Source: Anaerolineae bacterium
GTDB taxonomy: Bacteria > Chloroflexota > Anaerolineae > B4-G1 > DUEL01
Length of the DNA: 13,522 nucleotides
Assembly: GCA_029932895.1 (NCBI GenBank)
Contig: JAOZPF010000026.1
Coordinates: forward strand, 2,929-16,450
Reading direction: 5' to 3'
In this document: piece after piece, positions 1 to 6,569 of the stretch
Numbering within the stretch: the first letter of the stretch is position 1
Layout: each line of letters opens with the position of its first letter
Made by a program: the position numbers and the translations under genes
Notes under the pieces: generated by a model
Databases searched by the model: none
Told to the model about the DNA's origin: nothing
The model's input: only the letters and a program-made list of their open reading frames with translations

Positions 1-385
1 TTGCCATCACCACCGGCACCATCGCCCCACCGCCCAGGGCCTGCACCGCGCGGAAGGTGATGAGCAGTGGGAGGCTCCTGACCAGGGGCACAAAGGCGGA
101 GCCGACGGCGAACAGTCCCAAGCTGAGCAAATAGACCTTGAGCCGCCCGTGAATGTCGGATACGCGCCCCATCAGGGGCATGGTGACGATGTAGGCGATC
201 AGGTAGGCGCTGACGATCCACGCCGCGTCGTCCAGCCCGGTCGGTACCGGGATCTCGAAATCAAAGATCATCTGCGGCAGCAGCGTCGAGACGACCGTCA
301 GATCGTCCGCGGCGACAAAGACGCCAAAGGCGACCAGCAGGAGGACGAGATAGGGCCTCCGGCGGGCAAATGGTTGCTCTGGCAT
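1..385 (-). CDS. MFS exporter, P55/DHA2-like (N-terminal 128 residues, truncated by window edge)
   Basis: This is the N-terminal part of a major facilitator superfamily proton-coupled exporter in the cytoplasmic membrane; the rest lies left of the window. Hydrophobic segments lie at about residues 12-31, 56-76, 84-101 and 105-128. The acidic-rich start of helix 1 (A-D-D-L-T-V-V, residues 26-32) is typical of drug/proton antiporters. The loop 2-3 motif A is G73-R-V-S-D77-I-H-G80-R81, and R112-x-x-Q115-x-x-G-G is motif-B like. The stretch AWIVSAYLIAYIVTMPLMGR (residues 55-74) closely resembles, from memory, the same region of mycobacterial P55 (Rv1410c). The ATG at 385 is preceded by GGAGAG at 5-6 nt. 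The gene starts 18 nt after an LprG-like lipoprotein gene, so both are probably co-transcribed. Family assignment is firm. The substrate (lipid or drug) is inferred only from the neighbour. Confidence 0.9.
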   Translation of the reverse strand, partial: MPEQPFARRRPYLVLLLVAFGVFVAADDLTVVSTLLPQMIFDFEIPVPTGLDDAAWIVSAYLIAYIVTMPLMGRVSDIHGRLKVYLLSLGLFAVGSAFVPLVRSLPLLITFRAVQALGGGAMVPVVMA

Positions 386-403
386 ATTTGCTCTCCAAAT
401 AGC

Positions 404-1111
404 CTAGGGGATGGGCGGCGGTTGGATGTCGACCGGCTCATCAAAGGCGGAGAAGGTGATGAGCCAGACGGTGGGGTCGTCGGGGTCGCTATCCGGCTCC
501 ATGATCTGGATGCGACGCGCGTACTTGTCCTGTTGCCCTACCCAGATGGACACGTCCACATCCCCCTCCCGGATCAGGCCGGAGGTCAAATAGAGCAGCC
601 GCTCGCCGGGCAGCGTCCCGCGCAGGAGATAGTGGGGTTGGCCTTCGATCTCCTCCGGCGGGCCAAAGGTCCAGGACGTCCCCTCCAGAACAGCCTCGAT
701 GCCGTACTCGGAGTCGAATAGCAGCGCCGGGTCAAAGTACCAGCCCTGGCCCGGCGGCAGTTGCTCCCATTGCTGATTGAGGGGATTGGTGACGTACTGC
801 TCGTCTCCCAGACCGATGATGCCCAGCTCTGAGACGAGGCCAAAGGAGACGATGCGTACGATGGCCCGCACACTATCTGGCCGTTGCAGGTCACCCTCGG
901 CCCGCTTCAGGGCGACGGTGGGGGGGCTGTCGAGGTAGACCAGTTGCCCGCTGATCTCGATGACAAAGTGGGCGGATTGGGTGTCGAGCATGCGCTCCCC
1001 GGCCGCGGCAGCGACCTCGTGGGGAGATGGAGTGGGAGTGGGAGAGGCGGTTGTGCAGGCGGCAAGGGACAGAATCGCCGCTGTGAGGGGCAAAAGGGAA
1101 GGAAGTTTCAT
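404..1111 (-). CDS. LppX/LprAFG-family lipoprotein (LprG-like)
   Basis: A 235-residue exported lipoprotein. Residues 1-18 form a signal peptide ending in a lipobox L16-A-A-C19, where Cys19 would be lipidated, followed by a Thr/Pro/Ser-rich linker (20-30). The mature domain follows the order of mycobacterial LprG: the Q-S-A-H-F-V-I-E-I-S-G strand near residues 45-55, an A-E-G-D-L strand, a Q-W-E-Q-L segment with Y-F-D-P-A-L-L-F, then G-I-E-A-V-L, L-L-R-G-T-L and S-I-W-V. In that family the fold makes a hydrophobic pocket that carries acylated lipids across the envelope. The gene is the first of a two-gene unit with the downstream MFS exporter, the same order as lprG-p55. The start is supported by the signal peptide and a promoter about 60 nt upstream, although the ribosome-binding site (AGAGG at 10 nt) is mediocre. 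The lipid cargo cannot be read from the sequence. Confidence 0.87.
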   Translation of the reverse strand: MKLPSLLPLTAAILSLAACTTASPTPTPSPHEVAAAAGERMLDTQSAHFVIEISGQLVYLDSPPTVALKRAEGDLQRPDSVRAIVRIVSFGLVSELGIIGLGDEQYVTNPLNQQWEQLPPGQGWYFDPALLFDSEYGIEAVLEGTSWTFGPPEEIEGQPHYLLRGTLPGERLLYLTSGLIREGDVDVSIWVGQQDKYARRIQIMEPDSDPDDPTVWLITFSAFDEPVDIQPPPIP

Positions 1112-1171
1112 GTCTATTGTGCCTCTGGGAGCGTTATGACCCTGGTCGGCGTTATCTGGAGCGATAGCACC

Positions 1172-1200
1172 AGTGTACCAGGAAAGGGGAAGGTTGTCAA
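1172..1200 (-). promoter_or_regulatory. Sigma-70-type promoter of the lipoprotein-MFS operon
   Basis: On the minus strand a perfect -35 TTGACA (1200-1195) is separated by 17 nt from TACACT (1177-1172), which is preceded by TG at the extended -10 position. The expected start is about 50-55 nt upstream of the lipoprotein ATG at 1111. It lies just outside the tandem repeat array. Confidence 0.75.
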
Positions 1201-1226
1201 CGAGCAGCGCGGCGCGGTTCCGATCT

Positions 1227-1528
1227 GAACGGAAGCTTCAGCCGGAGAAAGAAAACTCTGGAGTGGAGGCTTTAGCCGGAACGAAGGCTTTAGCCGGAAC
1301 GGAAGCTCTAGCCGGAACGAAGGCTTTAGCCGGAGAAAGAAAACTCTGGAGTGGAGGCTTTAGCCGGAACGAAGGCTTTAGCCGGAACGGAAGCTCTAGC
1401 CGGAACGAAGGCTTTAGCCGGAGAAAGAAAACTCTGGAGTGGAGGCTTTAGCCGGAACGAAGGCTTCAGCCGGAACGAAGGCTTCAGCCGGAACAGAAGC
1501 TTTAGCCGGAACGAAGGCTTTAGCCGCG
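1227..1528. repeat. Tandem array of 18-bp units with 88-bp higher-order repeats
   Basis: The core unit is GCCGGAACGAAGGCTTTA (18 bp), occurring with small variants such as GCCGGAACGGAAGCTCTA. GCC starts recur at 1241, 1275, 1293, 1311, 1329, 1363, 1381, 1399, 1417, 1451, 1469, 1487, 1505 and 1523. A longer 34-bp unit carrying a GAGAAAGAAAACTCTGGAGT core begins at 1241, 1329 and 1417, so one 34-bp and three 18-bp units make an 88-bp super-unit. The first two super-units (1241-1328 and 1329-1416) are identical. The third matches for about 50 nt and then carries T-to-C variants. The array fills the gap between the aminotransferase stop codon and the promoter of the lipoprotein operon. It is not coding: 88 is not a multiple of 3. 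Each AGCC(8 nt)GGCT stretch could form only a weak 4-bp hairpin. Confidence 0.93.
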
Positions 1529-1529
1529 T

Positions 1530-2660
1530 CTAGTCCCCGCCGCCCATCTCCTTGATCAATTCGTGAACCCGCTCCAGCCCTGCCCGCAGGGTGTCCGGCG
1601 GCAGGCCGAAAGAGATCCGAAAGTGATGGTCCACGCCCAGGTGGTCCCCCGGCACGATGAAGGTGCTCTTTTCGCGCATCAGCCGCTCCACGAACGCGGT
1701 CGAGTTGACGTCGAGGTGATAACGGGGGAAGGCGATCGCTGCCGCCTGAGGCGGAACCAGGGAAAAGAGCCCCTCGTGACTCTCCAGCCAGCCGTCGAGA
1801 ATGGGAAAGCCACGCCGGATGTATTCACGCGCCCGCTGGATCAGCCGTGGGCGCACCTGGGGGGAGAGAGCGATGGCGGCCAGCTTGTTCGAGAGCATGG
1901 CGGTGCTGATGGTGATGTACTCGTGGCGCGCCCAGATATCGTCCACCGTGTCGGCCGGGCCAACCACCCAGCCGAGCCGCAGCCCCGGCAGGCCATAGGC
2001 CTTGCTCAGGCTGTTCGTCGCCAACACCTTGTCGTACCGGCCCCAGAAGGAGGGGGTCTGGGTGTCGGTCAACCGCTCCGTGCCACTGTAGACCTCGTCA
2101 GCCAGTATCCAGGCCCCAACCCGTGCCGCGGCGTCTACGATAGCCTCCATCTCCGCCGCGGTCAGGATGTGACCGGTGGGATTGTTGGGGTTGCAGACGG
2201 CGATGAGCTTGGTCCGGGCCGACACCGCGTCGTGCAGTTGGTCCAGGTCGGGGGCCCAACCATGCTCTTCTCGCAGGTGGAAGGGTTTGAGCCGGAGGCC
2301 ATAGTTGTGGGCGACGCCCCAGAGTTGCAGATAGTTGGGCAGCATCATCACCATCTCGTCTCCGGGCTGCAGGATGGTCTGGATGGTGATAAAGTTCGCC
2401 TCGGCCGCGCCGACGGTGACCAGGATGTTGTCGGCAGTCGCGCCGGGGTAGAGGGCGGCGATGCGCTGACGCAGTTCGGGGATACCGTTGGCCTGGGGGT
2501 AGTTCAGCCCGGTGGTCAGCAGTTCATCGATCACCGCCGGGTCCTCCGCCAACTCGCGGATGGTGATGGGGTGAACGCCGCTCTCGGAGAGGTTGTACGT
2601 CACGACGTTCTCCCACTTGGACATCATGCGTTCCATATCGAACGGTTGGAATGTGGTCAT
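1530..2660 (-). CDS. Class I/II (fold type I) PLP-dependent aminotransferase
   Basis: A cytoplasmic pyridoxal-phosphate enzyme of 376 residues, about the usual family length. Visible active-site features in order are the phosphate-loop G84-A-A-E, N157-P-N-N160-P-T-G with the Asn that contacts the cofactor, D188-E-V-Y191 (Asp to the pyridine nitrogen), the Schiff-base lysine in S217-L-S-K220, R228 in the following G-L-R-L-G stretch, and R348 in F-R-I-S for the substrate carboxylate. The N-terminal S-E-S-G-V-H-P segment (25-31) resembles, from memory, the S-S-S-G-V-H segment of capreomycidine synthases (VioD). A specialised amino-acid reaction is therefore possible, but the substrate is unknown. 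It starts 16 nt after the permease stop with a strong AAAGGAGAG site, so it is the last gene of the exporter operon. No clear terminator follows; the tandem array begins at once. Confidence 0.92.
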   Translation of the reverse strand: MTTFQPFDMERMMSKWENVVTYNLSESGVHPITIRELAEDPAVIDELLTTGLNYPQANGIPELRQRIAALYPGATADNILVTVGAAEANFITIQTILQPGDEMVMMLPNYLQLWGVAHNYGLRLKPFHLREEHGWAPDLDQLHDAVSARTKLIAVCNPNNPTGHILTAAEMEAIVDAAARVGAWILADEVYSGTERLTDTQTPSFWGRYDKVLATNSLSKAYGLPGLRLGWVVGPADTVDDIWARHEYITISTAMLSNKLAAIALSPQVRPRLIQRAREYIRRGFPILDGWLESHEGLFSLVPPQAAAIAFPRYHLDVNSTAFVERLMREKSTFIVPGDHLGVDHHFRISFGLPPDTLRAGLERVHELIKEMGGGD

Positions 2661-2676
2661 ATCTCTCCTTTCGCTG

Positions 2677-3921
2677 CTACTCGTACCGCAGCGCGTCGAT
2701 GGGGTCCAGCCGCGCCGCTCGCCAGGCCGGGTAAAGCCCTGATGCCAGGCCGACGATGGCCGAGACAGTGGTCGCCAGGGTCACGGCCCCCGCCGTCACC
2801 ACGGAGCGAAAATCCTCGATCAGGGAGGAGATGAGCTGCGCCCCGGAAGCGCCGATGCCGATGCCGATCAGCCCTCCGAGCACGGCCAGCGCCACCGCCT
2901 CGATGAGGAACTGACTGAGGATGTCCCGTCGCCGCGCGCCCACAGCCTTGCGCAGGCCGATCTCCCGCGTGCGCTCGGTGACCGAGACTAGCATGATATT
3001 CATGATGCCGATGCCGCCTACCAGCAGGCTGATGCCGGCGATCGCGCCCAGGAAGGTCGTCAGGACGGACGTGATCTGGCCAAAAGTCTGGATCAGGTCG
3101 GACTGGCTGAGGACGGTAAAGTCATCCTCGTCCTCGAAGGCGATGTTGTGCCGCTCCCGCAGCACGGCCCGCACCTGCTCCGCGGCGCTGTCCATCAGCT
3201 CTTCGTCCGTCGACTCCACCAGCACGAAGGAGACGCGGTACTCGCCGTTGGGCGCCCGTGCGGCAAAGAGGCGGCTCTGCGCTGTCGTCAGCGGCACAAA
3301 GACAGTGTCGTCCTGGTCGCCAAAGGTGCCGCCCTTCTCCTCCATCACGCCGATGACCTCGAACGGCATGCCATTGATGCGCACCGTCTCCCCGATGGGG
3401 TAGGGGTTGTCGGGGAAAAGGTCCTCCACCACGGTCTGACCGAGCACCGCCACGCGGGACCGCCCCTCCAGGTCTTGCTGCGAGAGGAATCCCCCCACCA
3501 CCGGGTACCAGTTGCGCACCTGGGCATACTCCGGGGTCACACCCTGGAGCTGACTGTCGGCCTGCCGTCCCCCGGCGACCAACGTCACAGTCCGATCCAG
3601 CTCTGGGGCGACGAGGGCCACGTCCGGTAGGCGGAAGGGGTCGGCGAGTGCTTCCACGTCCGACATGGTCAGCGGCCGGGGAGCGCGTTGCGCATCGGGC
3701 GGGCCGCTCCTGTTCTCGAACGTGCCCGGAATGACAAAGAGGATGTTGCTGCCGATGCCCTGGAACTGTTCGGTGATATAGACCTGCACGCCCTGCCCGG
3801 CGGACATCAGGGTGATCACCGCCGCCACGCCGATGATGATGCCCAGCATAGTGAGGGCAGAGCGGAGCTTGTTGGCCGCCAAAGCGCGCAGCGCCAGGCG
3901 CATACTTTCGAGTGGGCTCAT
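2677..3921 (-). CDS. MacB/YknZ-type ABC transporter permease
   Basis: A 414-residue permease with the MacB layout. One membrane helix lies at about 21-41. An extracytoplasmic MacB periplasmic-core-like domain spans about 45-285. Three helices follow at about 288-311, 339-360 and 378-398 (FtsX domain). Typical conserved stretches are M-L-G-I-I-I-G-V-A-A-V after helix 1, S-V-T-E-R-T-R-E-I-G-L-R-K-A-V-G-A (313-329) on the cytoplasmic face, and G-L-Y-P-A-W-R-A-A-R-L-D-P-I-x-A-L-R at the end. The family drives mechanotransmission-type export or lipoprotein/peptide extrusion rather than classical channel transport. The ATG overlaps the ATPase stop by 4 nt (ATGA), with AGGAGG 8 nt upstream inside the ATPase gene, so translation is probably coupled. 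The substrate is unknown. Confidence 0.93.
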   Translation of the reverse strand: MSPLESMRLALRALAANKLRSALTMLGIIIGVAAVITLMSAGQGVQVYITEQFQGIGSNILFVIPGTFENRSGPPDAQRAPRPLTMSDVEALADPFRLPDVALVAPELDRTVTLVAGGRQADSQLQGVTPEYAQVRNWYPVVGGFLSQQDLEGRSRVAVLGQTVVEDLFPDNPYPIGETVRINGMPFEVIGVMEEKGGTFGDQDDTVFVPLTTAQSRLFAARAPNGEYRVSFVLVESTDEELMDSAAEQVRAVLRERHNIAFEDEDDFTVLSQSDLIQTFGQITSVLTTFLGAIAGISLLVGGIGIMNIMLVSVTERTREIGLRKAVGARRRDILSQFLIEAVALAVLGGLIGIGIGASGAQLISSLIEDFRSVVTAGAVTLATTVSAIVGLASGLYPAWRAARLDPIDALRYE

Positions 3922-4637
3922 AAGCTTGCCTCCTCGACGATAGGCTCCTCTACTGCTTCCTCCTCGGTGACCAGCCCGTCGTAGAGGTGGATGATACGAG
4001 AGGTGTGGTGGGCGATGGTCGGGTCGTGGGTGACCAGCACGACGGTGATGCCGCGCTCCCGGTTGAGCTGCTGCAGTATCGCCATCACCTCACGTCCGGA
4101 GCGGCTATCCAGGTTGCCTGTCGGCTCGTCGGCGAGGATGATGGATGGGTGGTTGACCAGCGCCCGCGCGATGGCGACCCGCTGCTGTTGCCCCCCCGAG
4201 AGCTCTGTGGGCGTGTGGCGCATCCGGTCCTCCAACCCGACCGCCTCCAGGGCCTCCTGTGCCCTCTGGTTCCGCTCGGCGCGCGACAGGCCGGCATAGA
4301 TCAGGGGCAGGGCGACATTGTCCAGCGCGGTGGTCCGTGCCAGGAGGTTAAAGGTCTGAAAGACAAAGCCGATGCGCCGGTTGCGGATGGTCGCCAACTG
4401 GTCGTCAGTCAACTGGCCTACCTCCTCTCCGTTCAGCCAGTAGGTGCCGGAGGTGGGCTGGTCGAGGCAGCCGATGATGTTCATCAGCGTCGATTTTCCC
4501 GAGCCGGAGGGTCCCATAATGGCGACCATCTCCCCTGGCATCACGCGCAGCGACACTCCGCGCAGGGCATGCACCTCTACCTCGCCCATCTGATAGACCT
4601 TGGTGATCTCTTCGATGTGAATGACAGCTTGCTCCAT
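3918..4637 (-). CDS. ABC transporter ATPase, MacB/LolD/YknY type
   Basis: The 239-residue nucleotide-binding subunit of the exporter. Walker A is G42-P-S-G-S-G-K-S-T50, the Q-loop Gln is Q94, the signature is L146-S-G-G-Q150, Walker B ends in I-L-A-D170-E171, and the H-loop is H204. The segments F-Q-T-F-N-L-L (93-99) and D-E-P-T-G-N-L-D are characteristic of the LolD/MacB group. An unusual acidic tail (T224 onward, E-E-E-A-V-E-E-P-I-V-E-E) follows the domain. Its Shine-Dalgarno sequence is formed by the upstream gene's stop (TAGGAGG), 9 nt separating the two genes. It pairs with the overlapping permease gene downstream and the fusion protein upstream. It could be called macB-like or yknY-like, but the cargo is not identifiable. 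Confidence 0.95.
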   Translation of the reverse strand: MEQAVIHIEEITKVYQMGEVEVHALRGVSLRVMPGEMVAIMGPSGSGKSTLMNIIGCLDQPTSGTYWLNGEEVGQLTDDQLATIRNRRIGFVFQTFNLLARTTALDNVALPLIYAGLSRAERNQRAQEALEAVGLEDRMRHTPTELSGGQQQRVAIARALVNHPSIILADEPTGNLDSRSGREVMAILQQLNRERGITVVLVTHDPTIAHHTSRIIHLYDGLVTEEEAVEEPIVEEASL

Positions 4638-4646
4638 CCGCCCCTC

Positions 4647-6101
4647 CTACGGCCCAAAGGGGAAGCCATTGCCCCCCTCGCGGACCAGGACCAACGTGTC
4701 TCCTTCTTCCAGGCCATCCAGCACCTGGCTGTAGCCCTGGTAACGGACGCCCAGGTGGACGTCAACGCGCTCGTTGCTATCCCCGCTCTGGCGGTAGACA
4801 AAGGGCTGACCGGTGGTCTGGTCGATGTGGACTGTCCAGTTGGGGATCAGGAGCTGGTCGGTCAGTTCGTCTACCATGACGACGGCGGTGGCGGACATAC
4901 CGGCGCGCAGCGGAGCATCGGTGGGGTCCAGGGTGACGATCACGGGGTAAGAGGTGACCCCTTGGTCCATCGTCGCTGCCGGACCGATGCGCTCGACGAC
5001 GCCGCTGAGGGTAGTGTCGGGCAAGGCGTCCACGGTCACCTCGGCGGGAAGGCCGATCTCCAGTTTGGAGATGTCGATCTCGTCGACGCTGATGGTGATG
5101 CGGAAGGAGGAGAGATCGACCAGGCTGACGGCGGGCAGGCCGGCGGGGGCCATCTCCCCCGCAGTGATGTTGACCGCCGCCACGATGCCGTCAAAGGGGG
5201 CGACGAGGACGGTCTTGCGCTGGTTATTGCGGGCGATCTCCAGGGCGGCCTCCGCCTGAGCCACCGCGGCCTCGGCGGCGGCGATGTCCTCCGCGGTGGA
5301 GCCGGCTTGGAGCAGGTCCAACTGCGCCTGGGCGCTATCGCGCTGGGCTGCCGCTGCCCACACCGCTGCCTCGGCGGCGCGGAGTTGAGCGTCCGTGCTT
5401 TGCTGCAGGGCGTCCAGGTTCGCCTGGGCGGCCTGTAGCGACCCTTCGGCGGCGTTGAGGGCATAGCGGGCCTGTTCTTCTGGCTTGCCCAGGCCAGGGC
5501 AGACCTCTTCATCGCCGCCTGGCGATGGGACTGTGTAGCATTGGAGGGTCTGGTCGTGGGCCTCGCGGGCTGCCCATTCGTCCGCCTGGGCGGCCAGTAG
5601 TTGCGCCTGCGCTGCTGCGATCTGAGCCTCTGCGTTCCCGCCGCTCAGTTGGTCGCGCTGGGCGACCGCCTGGGCGACCGCTGCCTGGGCGGCCTGCAAT
5701 TGTGCTGCGGCGGAAGCGATCTGTTCCGGACGCGTGCCGGCCTGCAGGAGGGCCAACTGAGCCTGCGAGGCCGCCAGCGCCGCCTCCGCCTGCCGGACGG
5801 CCAGTGCCGCTTCGGTGTCGTCGAGCCGAGCCAGCACCTGCCCCGCCGCGACCTGGTCGCCCAGGTCGACGGCTACCTCTGCCACCCGGCCTGGCAGGTC
5901 GAAACTCAGATCGACCTGCGCGGCTGGCTCGATGCGGCCGCTGGCGGTGACGGTGACGCGCAGTGTGCCCCGCTCGACAACGGCGGTCTGTGTTTCTTCA
6001 CTTCCTCCCCGCTTCCCCAGCCGCTGCCAGAGAAAAAAGCCGCCGCCGATTGCGATCACGGCGACGACGATCAGGGTGATCCACAGGTTACGTCTCTTCA
6101 T
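4647..6101 (-). CDS. HlyD/MacA/YknX-type membrane-fusion (adaptor) protein
   Basis: A 484-residue adaptor of the exporter. Residues 1-5 (M-K-R-R-N) and a helix at 6-26 anchor it in the membrane. A split biotinyl-lipoyl-like domain is seen at about 55-95 (G-R-V-A-E-V-A-V-D-L-G-D-Q-V) and 297-330 (A-P-F-D-G-I-V-A-A-V). Between them is a very Ala/Gln-rich coiled-coil hairpin (about 96-186 and 207-295), with an internal repeat of L-L-Q-A-G-[TS]. A beta-barrel and membrane-proximal domain fill 331-484. Cys188 and Cys201 flank the hairpin tip. The ATG at 6101 is chosen over an in-frame upstream start at 6167, because the latter would lie deep in the AbrB gene and precede the basic/hydrophobic N-terminus. 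AAGGAG is found about 12 nt upstream, a loose spacing. It overlaps the regulator gene by 14 nt. Confidence 0.9.
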   Translation of the reverse strand: MKRRNLWITLIVVAVIAIGGGFFLWQRLGKRGGSEETQTAVVERGTLRVTVTASGRIEPAAQVDLSFDLPGRVAEVAVDLGDQVAAGQVLARLDDTEAALAVRQAEAALAASQAQLALLQAGTRPEQIASAAAQLQAAQAAVAQAVAQRDQLSGGNAEAQIAAAQAQLLAAQADEWAAREAHDQTLQCYTVPSPGGDEEVCPGLGKPEEQARYALNAAEGSLQAAQANLDALQQSTDAQLRAAEAAVWAAAAQRDSAQAQLDLLQAGSTAEDIAAAEAAVAQAEAALEIARNNQRKTVLVAPFDGIVAAVNITAGEMAPAGLPAVSLVDLSSFRITISVDEIDISKLEIGLPAEVTVDALPDTTLSGVVERIGPAATMDQGVTSYPVIVTLDPTDAPLRAGMSATAVVMVDELTDQLLIPNWTVHIDQTTGQPFVYRQSGDSNERVDVHLGVRYQGYSQVLDGLEEGDTLVLVREGGNGFPFGP

Positions 6102-6366
6102 TTGTGTTCTCTGCTCCTTCTTCAAAGTCTGTGCCTGTGGTGGCCTCAGCCACCATCCGACGCGCAAGTTTCGTCCAGCGGGCCAGCATCTGGTGAACCA
6201 TGCCGGCTCGAATAAAGATCAACCCTTCGCCCGGGCCACTGATGACCAGGAGCTTTTCGCCGACCTCGATTCCGAGGTCCCGCCGGGCCTGGGCGGGGAT
6301 GACGATCTGCCCGCGGTCACTGACGGTGACCGAGCCGTAGAATTGTGCCCCTCTCTGCTCTGTCAT
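6088..6366 (-). CDS. AbrB/SpoVT-type DNA-binding regulator, first gene of exporter operon
   Basis: A 92-residue protein whose residues about 10-55 form a swapped-hairpin AbrB domain: V13-T-V-S-D-R-G-Q-I-V-I-P-A-Q-A-R-R-D-L-G-I-x-x-G-E-K. The C-terminal part (56-92) is a helix rich in Arg/Met followed by an acidic tail. Such proteins act as dimeric transcription regulators, often of their own operon. The longer reading frame to 6489 is rejected because it would run through the promoter. The ATG at 6366 has a purine-rich AGAGGAA directly upstream with short spacing, so initiation may be weak. It overlaps the fusion-protein gene by 14 nt and shares its transcript. An antitoxin role (MazE-like) is unlikely because no toxin gene is adjacent. 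Confidence 0.85.
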   Translation of the reverse strand: MTEQRGAQFYGSVTVSDRGQIVIPAQARRDLGIEVGEKLLVISGPGEGLIFIRAGMVHQMLARWTKLARRMVAEATTGTDFEEGAENTNEET

Positions 6367-6406
6367 TTCCTCTTTCCCCACCTTGTCTCTCGCCCCTTTT
6401 CCCTGC

Positions 6407-6434
6407 GTCTTGTTTGTCTTGTTTGCAAGACAAA
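6407..6434. promoter_or_regulatory. Probable operator: perfect 9-bp inverted repeat plus a third direct half-site
   Basis: On the plus strand TTTGTCTTG (6413-6421) and CAAGACAAA (6426-6434) form a perfect inverted repeat with a 4-nt centre. The 9-mer GTCTTGTTT occurs twice in tandem (6407-6415 and 6416-6424), giving three half-sites. It overlaps the last base of the -10 box and the expected start site of the exporter operon, where a bound repressor would block transcription. The natural candidate ligand is the AbrB protein encoded by the first gene. This link is inferred. Confidence 0.7.
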
Positions 6435-6461
6435 TTATACCAGGCTCTGCCGGGCTGTCAA
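6434..6461 (-). promoter_or_regulatory. Consensus sigma-70-type promoter of the AbrB-exporter-aminotransferase operon
   Basis: On the minus strand TTGACA (6461-6456) and TATAAT (6439-6434) both match consensus perfectly, with a 16-nt spacer and TG one base before the -10 box. The expected start is near 6427, leaving about 60 nt of leader before the AbrB ATG at 6366. A promoter this strong makes sense if it is held down by the overlapping palindrome. Confidence 0.82.
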
Positions 6462-6507
6462 GGCTGATGTTCGGTCGAGCGCGTGTCACTCCGGGGGCAT
6501 AATGTGC

Positions 6508-6535
6508 TTGACGGGTGGGCCGGATAGTCTAAAAT
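6508..6535 (+). promoter_or_regulatory. Sigma-70-type promoter for the small ORF
   Basis: TTGACG (6508-6513), a 16-nt spacer and TAAAAT (6530-6535) face rightward, divergent from the exporter operon promoter. The expected start at about 6542 precedes the small ORF start at 6570 by roughly 28 nt. Confidence 0.6.
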
Positions 6536-6569
6536 GAGAGCGGCTGGTGGCGGTTTGCCGGGGGTGGAT

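Noticed and set aside
1227..1528. CRISPR array
   Set aside because: The repeats are contiguous with no unique spacers, and there is no cas gene.
1173..1533. Open frames of 92 and 60 codons across the tandem array giving A-L-A-G-T-K and G-F-S-R-N-E repeats
   Set aside because: The 88-bp super-unit shifts the frame at each copy, the two frames are merely different readings of the same repeat, and there is no ribosome-binding site. Best read as non-coding repeat.
1563..2834. Plus-strand open frame (423 codons) opposite the aminotransferase
   Set aside because: Shadow frame of a gene with every PLP active-site residue. It also crosses into the next gene on the opposite strand.
3987..5438. Long plus-strand open frame (483 codons) opposite the ATPase and adaptor genes
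   Set aside because: It is antisense to genes with full motif support. Its composition (Gly/Val/Asp/His-rich) is typical of shadow frames in GC-rich DNA.
6102..6167. Upstream start of the fusion protein at 6167
   Set aside because: It would add 22 hydrophilic residues inside the AbrB gene. The M-K-R-R-N signal-anchor start at 6101 is typical of the family.
6367..6489. N-terminal extension of the AbrB protein to ATG 6489
   Set aside because: The extension would start upstream of the -35 box and be translated through the promoter and palindrome. The domain itself begins only after the ATG at 6366.
6534..6569. Upstream ATG at 6534 for the small ORF
   Set aside because: This ATG overlaps the predicted -10 box and would not be on the transcript.
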